DNA of 64,000 nt, taken from positions 98,720 through 162,719 of the forward strand of contig DBBV01000007.1 in the NCBI GenBank assembly GCA_002292375.1, given 5' to 3'. Under the pieces are notes generated by a model. That model worked only from the letters and a program-made list of their open reading frames with translations. It was not told the DNA's origin and made no database searches. Every line of letters begins with the position of its first letter. Position 1 is the first letter of the stretch. Origin of the DNA: Methylococcaceae bacterium UBA975 (GTDB lineage: Bacteria; Pseudomonadota; Gammaproteobacteria; Methylococcales; Cycloclasticaceae). The position numbers and the translations under genes were made by a program. This document shows, piece by piece, positions 34,580-44,737 of the stretch.

Positions 34580-35803
34580 TTAACCACCAAAATCATCGAG
34601 CATAATATTGTCATCTTCAACACCAAGGTCTTGAAGCATTTTGATAACGGCTGAGTTCATCATCGGAGGTCCACACATATAAAATTCACAATCCTCAGGC
34701 GCAGGGTGGTTTTTCAAATATTGTTCGAGTAATACCTCATGAATAAACCCTGTTAAACCGTCCCAATTATCCTCTGGCTGTGGATCAGATAAGGCAACAT
34801 GCCACTCAAAGTTGTCATTTTCTTTGGCCAACATGTCAAAATCTTCAACATAAAACATTTCTTTTAAACTTCTGGAACCATACCAAAATGATATTTTTCG
34901 GTCGGTTTTAAGGCGTCGTAGTTGATCAAAAATATGTGAACGCATCGGCGCCATACCTGCACCACCACCGACGAACACCATTTCCGCCTCAGTTTTCTTG
35001 GCAAAAAACTCACCAAATGGTCCTGATATAGTTACTTTATCACCCGGTTTGAGGTTGAAAATGTATGACGACATTTTACCCGGCGGGATACTGTCAGGCC
35101 CACGCGGTGGTGGCGAAGCAATACGCACATTTAGCATAATGATCCCTTCTTCTTCAGGGTAATTAGCCATCGAGTAAGCCCTTAGTACATCTTCTTCAAC
35201 CGTTGATTTGTAACGCCATACGTTAAAGTGATCCCAGTCGCCACGGTATTCCTCTTCAATATCGAAATCCTTGTATTCCACGACATGAGGCGGGCATTCT
35301 ATTTGGATATAACCACCCGCACGAAAACCTACGTCTTCGCCTTCTGGTAGTTCCAGCACCAGTTCTTTAATAAATGTTGCCACATTGTGATTAGAGCGAA
35401 CGGTACATTCCCATTTTTTGACGCCAAATACTTCCTCTGGCACCTCAATTTTCATGTCTTGCTTAACGGTTAATTGACACGATAAACGCTCGCCTGCCCG
35501 TTCTTGCCCTTTATTAATGTGGGTCCCTTCGGTTGGCAGCATAGCGCCACCACCTTCGCTCACACGTACCTTACACTGACCACAGGTGCCGCCACCACCG
35601 CAAGCGGAGGGGACAAATAACTGCGCGTTTGCCAGTGCGCCTAGTAACTTACTACCTACAGGCGCTTCAATTTCTTTTTCACCGTTAATCAGCACTTTCA
35701 CATTGCCATGTGCGACTAATTTTGACTTTGCAGACAAAATCACAACAACAAGAATCAATACGATAGCCGTAAAAAAAGTAATACCTAGTCCAATTTCTAA
35801 CAT
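34580..35803 (-). CDS. nqrF: Na+-NQR subunit F (NADH dehydrogenase component)
   Basis: Electron entry subunit: NADH reduces FAD, then a 2Fe-2S centre. The 407 residues comprise an N-terminal membrane helix, a ferredoxin domain with CGGGGTCGQCKV plus a later Cys (SCQLTV), an FAD domain with RAYSMANYPEE, and an NAD domain with VGGGAGMAPMRSHI and FYMCGPPMM. Length and order match Vibrio NqrF (about 408). It is the last structural gene of nqrABCDEF. Confidence 0.98.
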   Translation of the reverse strand: MLEIGLGITFFTAIVLILVVVILSAKSKLVAHGNVKVLINGEKEIEAPVGSKLLGALANAQLFVPSACGGGGTCGQCKVRVSEGGGAMLPTEGTHINKGQERAGERLSCQLTVKQDMKIEVPEEVFGVKKWECTVRSNHNVATFIKELVLELPEGEDVGFRAGGYIQIECPPHVVEYKDFDIEEEYRGDWDHFNVWRYKSTVEEDVLRAYSMANYPEEEGIIMLNVRIASPPPRGPDSIPPGKMSSYIFNLKPGDKVTISGPFGEFFAKKTEAEMVFVGGGAGMAPMRSHIFDQLRRLKTDRKISFWYGSRSLKEMFYVEDFDMLAKENDNFEWHVALSDPQPEDNWDGLTGFIHEVLLEQYLKNHPAPEDCEFYMCGPPMMNSAVIKMLQDLGVEDDNIMLDDFGG

Positions 35804-35816
35804 CTTGATTTCCTAA

Positions 35817-36425
35817 TTACAGTTGAATGCCTGAGAACGCCATAAAACCCATCGCCATAAGTCCTGCCGTAATAAACGTGATCCCCAAACCCCGTAAGCC
35901 ATCGGGTACGTCTGAGTATTTGAGCTTTTCTCTTACACCGGCAATCGCCGTTATCGCAAGCGCCCAACCCAAGCCACTACCGAAACCAAAGACCACACTT
36001 TCACCCAGGTTATAGTCACGCTCGACCATAAACAACGAGCCACCCAAAATAGCGCAGTTCACTGTAATCAAGGGTAAAAACACACCCAAAGCGTTGTACA
36101 GCGCGGGGGTATATTTATCCATCGCCATCTCAAGTATTTGCACTATGGCGGCAATCACACCGATATAGCAGATTAAGCCTAGAAAACTCAAATCAACGTC
36201 TGACAAACCGATCCAGTCTAACGCGCCTTCTTTTAATACGCCTTGATAGAGTAAATTGTTAATCGGCATTGTGAGAGTTTGCACCAAGATAACTGCAACA
36301 CCCAAACCCATAGCCGTAGAGACTTTCTTTGACACCGCCAAAAAAGTACACATCCCAAGGAAAAATGCCAATGCCAGATTTTCTACGAAAACCGCACGAA
36401 CGAATAAACTGATATACGCTTCCAT
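35817..36425 (-). CDS. nqrE: Na+-NQR subunit E
   Basis: A 202-residue subunit with six transmembrane helices, homologous to NqrD and RnfA. It holds two of the cysteines that bind the iron centre shared with NqrD, in segments around FFLGMCTFLAVS and VNCAILGG. Its start overlaps the nqrD stop in TAATG, giving translational coupling and equal dosage of the paired subunits. Confidence 0.98.
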   Translation of the reverse strand: MEAYISLFVRAVFVENLALAFFLGMCTFLAVSKKVSTAMGLGVAVILVQTLTMPINNLLYQGVLKEGALDWIGLSDVDLSFLGLICYIGVIAAIVQILEMAMDKYTPALYNALGVFLPLITVNCAILGGSLFMVERDYNLGESVVFGFGSGLGWALAITAIAGVREKLKYSDVPDGLRGLGITFITAGLMAMGFMAFSGIQL

Positions 36426-37087
36426 TAGATTGCCTCCGTTCCATTAACGTTTTTGATTTTAAAATCGGCCACTTCAACTTGTGCCGGACGCCATGTTCTA
36501 ACAGCCCAAATCATTAAGCCGATAATAAAAAATGCGCTCGGTGGTAGCAGCATCAAACCATTTGGTACATACCAACCACCGTCATTAACGGTCGATAAGA
36601 TTTCTACACCAAATAGTTTTCCTGAACCAAGTAGCTCACGGAAGGTCCCTACGAACATCAATACGATTGAGTAACCTAGACCGTTACCAATACCATCAAG
36701 AAAACTAAGCCCAGGTGGGTTTTTCATGGCAAATGCTTCGGCGCGCCCCATCACAATACAATTGGTGATAATCAGGCCAACGAACACCGATAATTGTTTA
36801 CTTAAATCATAAACATAGGCTTTTAACACCTGATCAACCACAATCACCAAGGAGGCGATAATTGTCATTTGCACGATAATACGAATCGCGCTAGGGACGT
36901 GGTTACGAATCATGCTGATTGAAAGGTTAGAAAACGCCGTTACTGATGTGAGCGCCAAACTCATAACCAATGCCGTACCAAGATTTGTTGTAACTGCTAA
37001 TGCAGAACAAATACCTAAAACTTGTAGACCAATAGGGTTGTTATCAATTAACGGGTCTAAGATGATTTTTTTAGATTCGTTACTCAT
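36425..37087 (-). CDS. nqrD: Na+-NQR subunit D
   Basis: A 220-residue membrane subunit with six helices, a partner of NqrE and homologous to RnfE. The Cys-containing segments GICSALAVTTNLGTAL and ITNCIVMGRAEAFAM carry the ligands for the shared iron centre. It starts 1 bp after nqrC stops and overlaps nqrE by one base. Confidence 0.98.
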   Translation of the reverse strand: MSNESKKIILDPLIDNNPIGLQVLGICSALAVTTNLGTALVMSLALTSVTAFSNLSISMIRNHVPSAIRIIVQMTIIASLVIVVDQVLKAYVYDLSKQLSVFVGLIITNCIVMGRAEAFAMKNPPGLSFLDGIGNGLGYSIVLMFVGTFRELLGSGKLFGVEILSTVNDGGWYVPNGLMLLPPSAFFIIGLMIWAVRTWRPAQVEVADFKIKNVNGTEAI

Positions 37088-37088
37088 T

Positions 37089-37910
37089 TTATACTCCGTT
37101 TGCCTGAATTTTAGTCAGATAAGCTTGGTAGCCCTGTGCGCCCATCCAGTACTTCAGCATATTGCTCACGCCGCGACTTGTAAGCGTTGCGCCCGCTAGA
37201 CCATCCACTTGGAACTGTTCACCTGAAGTGCCTGGCACTACCGTTCCTTTAATCACTTTAATGGCGACATCACCCTCTGCATTGTAGATTTTTTTACCTG
37301 ACCACATTTTTTTCCATTTTGGGTTATCTACTTCGCCACCTAAGCCTGGGGTTTCTGCGTGTTCGTAATAACTTAGACCAACGATGGTTTGACCGTCATT
37401 TTCTACCGCAAGAAAACCATACAAGGTTGACCATAAGCCATAACCATTCACCGGAAGGATTAATTGTTTTACCTCATCGCCTTCTTTAACTTGGTAAACA
37501 GGCATATATTTAGGCCGCATTCTAATGCTCGCTAAATCATCTTCTTTCGCTATCTTCACATTTAAAGTAGGGTCTTTTGCCGCTTTTTTAACGTCGTAAC
37601 TGGCCGCGTCTAATTCGGTGGTATAGTCACCCGTTGCTAGATCGACTAGTTTGATATCGATTTTAGCGAACGCCGCTTCAATATCATCACCTTCGTGATA
37701 CAAACCCGCTACTTGAAGAATGTTTTTCTTTTTATCCAGTTCTTTATTGAGCTGCTGTAAGGGCTTTAGTGCGACTGCCGAAACAGAAACGAAAACGGCA
37801 CAAACTAGACACACCAAGGTTGCCATAATAAACGTTTTTGCCGTGCTGTCATTTGACAGCGCCAAGAAATTCAGCGGGTTTGCTGATTGCTTTTTAGTGT
37901 CATTAGACAT
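37089..37910 (-). CDS. nqrC: Na+-NQR subunit C (covalent FMN)
   Basis: Periplasm-facing subunit with one N-terminal membrane helix (FIMATLVCLVCAVFVSVSAVAL). FMN is attached by ApbE to a threonine in the SGAT-type motif, here DGLAGATLTSRGV near residue 240. I use the ATG at 37910, which has GGGAG in front and gives 273 residues. A longer reading from 37958 would start well inside nqrB. The gene overlaps the end of nqrB by 8 bp. Confidence 0.96.
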   Translation of the reverse strand: MSNDTKKQSANPLNFLALSNDSTAKTFIMATLVCLVCAVFVSVSAVALKPLQQLNKELDKKKNILQVAGLYHEGDDIEAAFAKIDIKLVDLATGDYTTELDAASYDVKKAAKDPTLNVKIAKEDDLASIRMRPKYMPVYQVKEGDEVKQLILPVNGYGLWSTLYGFLAVENDGQTIVGLSYYEHAETPGLGGEVDNPKWKKMWSGKKIYNAEGDVAIKVIKGTVVPGTSGEQFQVDGLAGATLTSRGVSNMLKYWMGAQGYQAYLTKIQANGV

Positions 37911-39108
37911 TTCTTTTCTCCCTTCTTTTGATATTTGACTGAACAACAAAATAGTCAATCAAGGGTGCAAACATATTTGCAAATAAGATAGCCAGCATCA
38001 TACCTTCTGGAAACGCTGGGTTAACCACGCGAATCAATATCACCATCAAACCAATCAATATGCCGTATATCCAGCGGCCCGTGTTAGTCATTGCCGCACT
38101 CACTGGATCGGTTGCCATGTAAATTGCACCAAAGGCGAAGCCACCTAATACTGCATGCCAATACCACGGTGTTGCGAACATCGGATTAGTTTCGCTACCA
38201 ATAAAGTTCAGCAAGGTGCTGGTGAAAATCATACCCCCTAATACGCCCAGCATAATGCGGTACGAGGCAATACGCGTGTAAAGTAAAAAGCTAGCGCCAA
38301 TTAAACACGCCAAGGTTGAGGTTTCCCCAATCGAGCCTTGCATGGTGCCTAAAAAGGCGTCCATCCAAGTGATCCCTGATGCCATCACCGCATCGATACC
38401 ACCAGCAGCGGCTAAGCCCAGTGCCGTTGCACCACTAAACCCATCTACTGCAGTCCATATCGCATCGCCTGACATTTGAGCCGGGTAGGCAAAAAACAAA
38501 AAGGCACGACCGGTTAACGCAGGGTTTAAAAAGTTTTTCCCAGTGCCGCCAAACACTTCTTTACCAATAACTACGCCGAACGAAATACCTAAAGCGACTT
38601 GCCATAATGGTGTCGTTGCTGGCAAGATCAAAGAAAATAACATCGAAGTAACAAAAAAACCTTCGTTCACTTCGTGACCGCGTACGATCGCAAACAAAAC
38701 TTCCCAAATGCCGCCAACGATTAGTGTGACCAAGTAAATTGGTACGTAATACATGGCCCCATGCACCATACACGCTAGAATACTATCGGGGTTATAGCCT
38801 ACTAAATTAGTAACTAAGCCACGCCACGAATCTAAACTATCAAGGCCCAGATCTGCCATCGCCATATTGGCCAAGTGACCGGTATTCCACATCGCCATAA
38901 TCACACACGGTAAGGCGGCTATAAACACGTAGGTCATAACCCGTTTTAGATCAATCGCATCACGTACGTGCGTTGACCCTGCGGTGACATCCTTGGGTGT
39001 GTACAAGAACGTGTCGACCATTTCATAAATCGCGTAATACTTTTCATACGACCCACCTTTCGCAAAGTGTGGGTGGATTGAATCCAAATAATTTCTTAAA
39101 CGAGACAT
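37903..39108 (-). CDS. nqrB: Na+-NQR subunit B (covalent FMN, Na+ channel)
   Basis: A 401-residue polytopic subunit with about ten membrane helices, thought to hold the Na+ path and riboflavin. The covalent FMN threonine lies in DGFSGATALGLA near residue 226. The conserved GKEVFGGTGKNFLNPALTGRAFLFFAYP block is present. The start overlaps the nqrA stop by one base, and the end overlaps nqrC by 8 bp. Confidence 0.98.
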   Translation of the reverse strand: MSRLRNYLDSIHPHFAKGGSYEKYYAIYEMVDTFLYTPKDVTAGSTHVRDAIDLKRVMTYVFIAALPCVIMAMWNTGHLANMAMADLGLDSLDSWRGLVTNLVGYNPDSILACMVHGAMYYVPIYLVTLIVGGIWEVLFAIVRGHEVNEGFFVTSMLFSLILPATTPLWQVALGISFGVVIGKEVFGGTGKNFLNPALTGRAFLFFAYPAQMSGDAIWTAVDGFSGATALGLAAAGGIDAVMASGITWMDAFLGTMQGSIGETSTLACLIGASFLLYTRIASYRIMLGVLGGMIFTSTLLNFIGSETNPMFATPWYWHAVLGGFAFGAIYMATDPVSAAMTNTGRWIYGILIGLMVILIRVVNPAFPEGMMLAILFANMFAPLIDYFVVQSNIKRREKRNV

Positions 39109-40451
39109 TACCCCTCCCTCTCGATGCTTTCTAAATTGGCGCGCAAGGCCAAGCCAAAATCGTGTTTACCTGAATCGACGAAAGAACATAATGCTAAATC
39201 CTCTTCATCCAACTCTAACGCACCCAAAGATTCTGCGCTGTCTACGTCCATTACCACCAGCGCGCGTAATAATTGGGTCGGTAAAATATCTAGCGGCATC
39301 ACACCTTCAAAAACACCAATCGGAACAATCGCTCGTGGGCTACCGTGCGCCGAGGTGTCAAATGCCATTTTTTTGTTGCGCCTAAAACTCGATAAGAGTG
39401 CATTGGTAAACGAGAATTTCTCGCCTGCTGGGTTCAACCAACCGAGTAATTGACGTTCACGCCCCTCTTGTAACACCGACAGCTGTACGTGATAGCGACC
39501 TAAATAACAGGCCCAATTGCTCGCTTTTCTACCCGATAATACAGAACCCGAGACCACGCGAACGTTGCCTTCTTTTAATTCGTTACTGACTAGCTCGTCT
39601 GTGTTCGCACCTAGCCTCGTTTTAACTAATCGTGGTTTGTTGACCATTGGCCCCGCTAAGGCGATAACCCTTTCAACGTTCAGCCGTCCGCTGGTAAACA
39701 GCTTGCCTATCGCGATAACATCTTGATAGCCAATCGTCCACGCAACTTTATTCGCGCTAACTGGCGCAATAAAATGCATATGTGTGCCCGGAAGACCGGC
39801 TGGGTGAGGACCAGAAAACTCAACCATTTCTACACCCGTTGGCACCCTAACAACCGCCCCAGCAGATTTGCTCAGGTAGACCATACCATCAGTCAACTTT
39901 GTTAACAAACGAAGACCATTATTGAATGCCTCTGTATCAGCAGAAATAACCCGTTCAGGATTAGCCGCCAATGGGTTGGTGTCGATCATAGACACGTGAA
40001 TCGCAACCGGCTTTGTCGTTGGCGACGGAATTTTACTGAATGGCCGCGTTCTAAACGCCGTCCACAAACCTGAGTCGACTAAATTTTTAACCACCTCACC
40101 TGCTTCAAGGTCGACCAGTTTCTCTGCTGCATACTTAGCAAATTCAACTTGTTCATCGCCATCCAGTTCAATAACTACAGTACGTAAAGCGCGTTTGGCG
40201 CCCCGATTAATACCGCGAACGACACCACAGCCGGGCGAAGTAAAGTTCACCCCTGGGTTCTTCTTATCTGTGAACAAGGTTTGCCCTAACTTTACCCGAT
40301 CACCCTCTTGCACTAACATGGTCGGCTTCATATCGATGTAGTCCTTACCGACAAGCGCAACGTTTGTTACCGGATTAGCGTCTGAAATAACCTGCTCAGG
40401 CTGCCCAGTTATGGGTAAATCCAGACCTTTTTTTATCTTGAAGTGTTTCAT
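39108..40451 (-). CDS. nqrA: Na+-NQR subunit A
   Basis: A 447-residue cytoplasmic-side subunit that interacts with quinone-site residues of NqrB. It opens MKHFKIKKGLDLPITGQPEQ, typical of NqrA, and has the family block FSGPHPAGLPGTHMHFI mid-sequence. It is the first gene of the operon, with a candidate promoter at 40567-40595, which leaves a leader of about 110 nt. Confidence 0.97.
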   Translation of the reverse strand: MKHFKIKKGLDLPITGQPEQVISDANPVTNVALVGKDYIDMKPTMLVQEGDRVKLGQTLFTDKKNPGVNFTSPGCGVVRGINRGAKRALRTVVIELDGDEQVEFAKYAAEKLVDLEAGEVVKNLVDSGLWTAFRTRPFSKIPSPTTKPVAIHVSMIDTNPLAANPERVISADTEAFNNGLRLLTKLTDGMVYLSKSAGAVVRVPTGVEMVEFSGPHPAGLPGTHMHFIAPVSANKVAWTIGYQDVIAIGKLFTSGRLNVERVIALAGPMVNKPRLVKTRLGANTDELVSNELKEGNVRVVSGSVLSGRKASNWACYLGRYHVQLSVLQEGRERQLLGWLNPAGEKFSFTNALLSSFRRNKKMAFDTSAHGSPRAIVPIGVFEGVMPLDILPTQLLRALVVMDVDSAESLGALELDEEDLALCSFVDSGKHDFGLALRANLESIEREG

Positions 40452-40566
40452 TAGTGTAAGCTTCTTATTGATTAAAATCGTTTATTTAACTCGTTATTCA
40501 AACAAGTCCCACTAAAAAATTAAGTCTCTTTTAATTTTAGTACATCTGACAAATAAAACTGCACGC

Positions 40567-40595
40567 ATTTTATAGTATGGCACTGCAACATTCAA
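40567..40595 (-). promoter_or_regulatory. Candidate promoter of the nqr operon
   Basis: On the minus strand, TTGAAT (40595-40590) and TAAAAT (40572-40567) are separated by 17 bp and lie about 115 bp upstream of nqrA. No other pair with proper spacing was found in this AT-rich gap. It is a pattern match only. Confidence 0.4.
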
Positions 40596-40604
40596 TCCTG
40601 TCGC

Positions 40605-41378
40605 CTAGTTCTTAAGCCCAATACCTTTATTTAATAATCTTAGGCTGAGTGTTAATAAGCACACAATAAAGACCAATATGACGCTAAAGCCCCCAACAAG
40701 GGGCAGGTCTGATTGACCTAAAATGCTATAGCGAAACACATCGATCATATAAAAAACCGGATTTAACAAGGACACTTTTTGCCAAAATACCGGCAACAAA
40801 TCGATCGAATAAAATACCCCGCCTAAATAAATTAACGGCGTAAGTACAAAAGTTGGGACAATCGAAATATCATCAAAGCTTCTTGCGTAGACCGCGTTAA
40901 TAAACCCTGCGGCAGAAAATAAGACGCCCGTGAGTAAAAACACCACAACCATCATCACCGGGTGGGCGATTTTTAAATCGGTAAAAAATAACGACACCAA
41001 GGTCACCAAAACACCCACGATCAAGCCTCGCATAACACCGCCCGAGAGATACCCTAGCAAGATAACCCAACTGGGCATTGGCGCCACTAACATCTCTTCA
41101 ATATTATGTTGAAATTTAGAGCCATAAAACGAAGACACCACATTGGAATAGGCGTTACTGATCACTGCCATCAAAATCAACCCCGGCACAATAAAATCCA
41201 TGTAGGGGTAGCCTTTCATTTGACCAATTCTAGAACCTATTAAGGTACCAAAAATAAGGAAATACAAGGTCGTAGTAATAATGGACGGCAGCAAGGTTTG
41301 CACCCAAATACGTAAGAACCGTCTCACTTCTTTATAGGTGATGGTTTGCAGTGCAATCATGTATTCTTTTCTTATCAC
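40605..41378 (-). CDS. ABC-2 type transporter permease (YadH-like)
   Basis: A 257-residue permease with six membrane helices. Its sequence follows E. coli YadH closely: RIWVQTLLPSIITTTLYFLIFG, SRIGQMKGYPYMDFIVPGLILM, and SFDDISIVPTFVLTPLIYLGGVFYS. The start is GTG at 41378, since this gives the same N-terminal length as YadH; an ATG at 41360 is the alternative. It lies 1 bp after its ATPase gene. The substrate is unknown. Confidence 0.9.
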   Translation of the reverse strand: MIRKEYMIALQTITYKEVRRFLRIWVQTLLPSIITTTLYFLIFGTLIGSRIGQMKGYPYMDFIVPGLILMAVISNAYSNVVSSFYGSKFQHNIEEMLVAPMPSWVILLGYLSGGVMRGLIVGVLVTLVSLFFTDLKIAHPVMMVVVFLLTGVLFSAAGFINAVYARSFDDISIVPTFVLTPLIYLGGVFYSIDLLPVFWQKVSLLNPVFYMIDVFRYSILGQSDLPLVGGFSVILVFIVCLLTLSLRLLNKGIGLKN

Positions 41379-41379
41379 C

Positions 41380-42300
41380 TTAGGACTCCTTTTTACCCGC
41401 CATTAATTTAATAAACAGTTGCTCCAGCCTGTTGGATTGATTACGTAAACCTGACACTTTAACCCCCAAGCGGTCCAAACCTACAATAAGCGCATGAATA
41501 CCTACCTGCCGTTGCACACTGACTTGCCACGTTGTGTCATCGACAACACTGAATGTGCAACCATCAATAATAGGAACAACCTCAACCGGTTTTTCTAAAC
41601 TTAATACGAACATTTCCTCATCGGCTCTGTCTAGCAAACCCTTCATATCGGTGTTTTCAATCACCTCACCTTTATTAATAATGGCGATATGGCGGCACAA
41701 ACTTTCGGCTTCTTCCAAGTAATGCGTCGTTAATATAATCGTTGTACCCGCCGCATTTATTTTTTTAAAAAAAGTCCACATTGAGCGGCGGATTTCTATA
41801 TCTACGCCCGCAGTGGGTTCATCTAAGATAAGTAGCTTAGGTTCATGCACTAAGGCTCTGGCGATCATCAAGCGGCGCTTCATACCACCCGACAATTCCC
41901 GCGAAGCCTCGTTTCGTTTATCCCAGAGCTCTAGTTGTTTTAAACAAATTTCGGCACGTTCGAGTGCTTTTTTGCGTGGAATACCATAATAACCCGCCTG
42001 CGAAACCACAATATCAAACACATTTTCAAATTGGTTGAAATTAAACTCCTGTGGCACCAAGCCGATGCAACGTTTAACAGCTTCAGGCTCCTGATCTAAA
42101 TCGTGGCCAAAAACGGTTACCGTACCCGAGGTTTTATTAACCAGCGACGCAATAATGCCAATCGTTGTCGACTTGCCTGCGCCATTAGCGCCGAGCAAGG
42201 CAAAAAAATCGCCCTGTTTCACCTGAAGGTCAATGCCCTTAAGCGCTACAAAGTCGTTACCATACCGTTTGCCGAGTTGTTTTATTTCAAGCGCGTTCAT
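41380..42300 (-). CDS. ABC transporter ATP-binding protein (YadG-like)
   Basis: A 306-residue ATPase of the multidrug/lipid exporter type, paired with the downstream permease. Walker A is GANGAGKSTT near residue 38, the signature is LSGGMKRRLMIARAL, Walker B is LLILDEPTAGVD, and the H-loop is TTHYLEEAE. Length and order match E. coli YadG (308). It is divergent from maeB. Confidence 0.94.
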   Translation of the reverse strand: MNALEIKQLGKRYGNDFVALKGIDLQVKQGDFFALLGANGAGKSTTIGIIASLVNKTSGTVTVFGHDLDQEPEAVKRCIGLVPQEFNFNQFENVFDIVVSQAGYYGIPRKKALERAEICLKQLELWDKRNEASRELSGGMKRRLMIARALVHEPKLLILDEPTAGVDIEIRRSMWTFFKKINAAGTTIILTTHYLEEAESLCRHIAIINKGEVIENTDMKGLLDRADEEMFVLSLEKPVEVVPIIDGCTFSVVDDTTWQVSVQRQVGIHALIVGLDRLGVKVSGLRNQSNRLEQLFIKLMAGKKES

Positions 42301-42432
42301 ACTTTTTTTATTACCTTTAAATAATAGAAACCATTACTTCATTTTTTTACCGGCGCCGAAGGCGCACGAAAGTTGTCTAGTTTAACGTATAATCCCATGC
42401 ATTCATCACCCACTACCTATATTCTCTTAAAC

Positions 42433-44712
42433 ATGGCTGATAAACCGATAAAAAACGCGCTTCATTACCACCAGTACCCTAAACCGGGGAAAATAGAGGT
42501 GGTAGCAACCAAACCACTTAGCAGCCAAAATGACCTGGCCTTGGCGTATTCACCCGGCGTAGCAGAGCCTTGTTTAGAAATTGCTCGCGATCCATCCACA
42601 GCGGCCTTATACACCTCACGCAACAACCTAGTCGCGGTTATAACGAATGGCACTGCGGTTTTAGGCCTAGGTGATATCGGCCCACTCGCCTCTAAGCCGG
42701 TTATGGAAGGCAAAGGCGTGCTATTTAAAAAATTTGGCGGTGTAGATGTTTTTGATATAGAGATTGATGAGAAAGACCCCGATAAATTTGTCGATATCGT
42801 TGCCAGCCTTGCACCGACCTTCGGTGGCATTAATTTAGAAGACATCAAAGCGCCGGAGTGCTTCTTTATTGAGCAGCAACTTAGCGAACGCATGGATATC
42901 CCTGTTTTTCATGACGACCAACATGGCACGGCAATTATTACTGCAGCGGCGATTATCAACGGTTTAAAGGTTGCCAATAAACTTATTAGCGACGTCAAAC
43001 TGGTCGCCTCAGGTGCTGGTGCCGCCGGCATTGCCTGCCTCGACATGTTAGTAAAAATGGGCCTTAAAACCGAAAATATTCTGGTCTGTGATAGTAAAGG
43101 CGTCATTTACCACGGGCGAACCAGCGGCATGGATGACCGCAAACAACGCTACGCCGCTAAAACCGACATGCGCAGTCTGGCAGAAGCGATCGTTGATGCT
43201 GATATATTTTTAGGCGTATCTCGAGCAGGCATGATGACCAAAGAAATGGTCAAGAACATGGCACCGTCACCGATTATTTTTGCGCTGGCTAACCCGGTTC
43301 CTGAAATTCTACCTGAAGAAATTAAAGCAGTGCGCGATGACGCAATTATTGCAACAGGCCGCTCTGATTACCCAAACCAAGTCAATAACGTGCTATGTTT
43401 CCCGTACATATTCAGGGGCGCGTTGGATGTTGGCGCCACTTCCATTAACGAAGAAATGAAGCTTGCCTGCATTCACGCTATTTCATCACTCGCACAAAAA
43501 ACCGTGACCGACGACAGCGACAATTACGCCGGCCAGACGCCCGTTTTTGGCCCAGAGTACCTAATTCCACGCCCTTTTGACCCCAACCTGATCATTGAAA
43601 TACCGTTAGCAGTGGCCAAAGCCGCCATGCAAAGCGGCGTTGCAACTCGACCCATTGAAGACTTTGCCTTATACCGCGCCGAACTTGAACGTTACGTCTA
43701 TCGCTCTGGCATGGTCATGAAGCCCATTTTCGAGCGCGCTAAATTAACACCTAAACGGGTTGCATACGCCGAAGGTGAGCACGAAAAGGTATTACGCGCG
43801 GTACAAGAAAGCGTTAATGCTGGTATCTCAACGCCCATACTAATAGGTCGTAAAAAGATCATTTTACAACGCATCAGCGAACTCGGGCTTAACTTAAAAA
43901 TTGATGACAATATTGAAATCATTGAACCTGATAATAACCCTTATTACAAAGAATGCGTCCAGACCTACCATCAACTTAAAGAACGCAAAGGCGTTTCAAT
44001 CGGTTTAGCCGAAACCTACGTACGAACCAAAAATACTGTTTTAGCCGCATTACTGGTAAAACTAGGTAAAGCCGATGCACTAATATGCGGCATGGTGGGC
44101 CATTATCATAAACACCTTGACCACATCACCGACATTCTAGAGAAGAAGCAAGGGGTTAAAAAATTGGCTGCGCTAAACGCCATAGCCGTGCAAAAAGGGG
44201 TGTATTTTTTCTGCGACACCATGGTTAACAACAACCCAAACTGTGAAGAAATCATCGCCATGACGATACAAGCGGCTGATTATGTCAAGCGGTTTGGCAT
44301 CAAGCCTAAAGCCGCCTTGCTGTCACATTCAAATTTTGGTTCAGGGCTCAGCAACGGCGACCTAAAAATGTCGAGCGCCGTTAAATTTTTACACGACAAT
44401 CATCCAGAATTAGAAGTTGAAGGCGAAATGCAAGCCGACGCTGCGCTGCTGGAGCAAATAAGAAAAGAGTTGATCAGCGATTCAAAAATGCAAGGTGAGG
44501 CCAATCTATTCATTTTTCCTAACCTTGACGCCGCCAATATTTCTTTTGATTTAGTGCGTATTTTAAGCGACGGCGTGACCATCGGTCCTATTCTGCTGGG
44601 GATTGACCAGCCAGCGCACATTTTAAAACCTTCGGCATCAGTTAGACGGATCCTTAATATGACTGCTTTGTGTTCTGCTGAACAGCAAAGCAATGACTCG
44701 CCAACCCTTTAA
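42433..44712 (+). CDS. maeB: NADP-dependent malic enzyme with phosphotransacetylase-like domain
   Basis: Decarboxylates malate to pyruvate, producing NADPH. The ATG at 42433 gives 759 residues, identical in length to E. coli MaeB, and the opening MADKPIKNALHYHQYPKPGK aligns with it. A longer reading from 42373 is unlikely. The malic domain (residues 1-430) has the AYSPGVAEPC, VFHDDQHGTA and ASGAGAAGIA motifs, and the C-terminal domain (from about 430) is PTA-like and regulatory. In this organism it can draw pyruvate from TCA intermediates formed during aromatic degradation. Confidence 0.95.
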   Translation: MADKPIKNALHYHQYPKPGKIEVVATKPLSSQNDLALAYSPGVAEPCLEIARDPSTAALYTSRNNLVAVITNGTAVLGLGDIGPLASKPVMEGKGVLFKKFGGVDVFDIEIDEKDPDKFVDIVASLAPTFGGINLEDIKAPECFFIEQQLSERMDIPVFHDDQHGTAIITAAAIINGLKVANKLISDVKLVASGAGAAGIACLDMLVKMGLKTENILVCDSKGVIYHGRTSGMDDRKQRYAAKTDMRSLAEAIVDADIFLGVSRAGMMTKEMVKNMAPSPIIFALANPVPEILPEEIKAVRDDAIIATGRSDYPNQVNNVLCFPYIFRGALDVGATSINEEMKLACIHAISSLAQKTVTDDSDNYAGQTPVFGPEYLIPRPFDPNLIIEIPLAVAKAAMQSGVATRPIEDFALYRAELERYVYRSGMVMKPIFERAKLTPKRVAYAEGEHEKVLRAVQESVNAGISTPILIGRKKIILQRISELGLNLKIDDNIEIIEPDNNPYYKECVQTYHQLKERKGVSIGLAETYVRTKNTVLAALLVKLGKADALICGMVGHYHKHLDHITDILEKKQGVKKLAALNAIAVQKGVYFFCDTMVNNNPNCEEIIAMTIQAADYVKRFGIKPKAALLSHSNFGSGLSNGDLKMSSAVKFLHDNHPELEVEGEMQADAALLEQIRKELISDSKMQGEANLFIFPNLDAANISFDLVRILSDGVTIGPILLGIDQPAHILKPSASVRRILNMTALCSAEQQSNDSPTL

Positions 44713-44721
44713 AGTCCAAAC

Positions 44722-44737
44722 TGTGACCAAGGTCACA
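44722..44737 (+). promoter_or_regulatory. Consensus CRP/Vfr-type binding site
   Basis: TGTGACCAAGGTCACA is a perfect TGTGA-N6-TCACA palindrome, part of a longer 10-bp-arm inverted repeat (44719-44740). Its centre is 44729.5. A CATAAT hexamer at 44759-44764 would be the -10 element of a promoter starting near 44771, which puts the site at -41.5, the class II activator position. It lies between maeB and the 79-residue gene. Confidence 0.7.

Noticed and set aside
42373..42432. 20-residue N-terminal extension of maeB
   Set aside because: The ATG at 42433 gives exactly the E. coli MaeB length and a matching N terminus.
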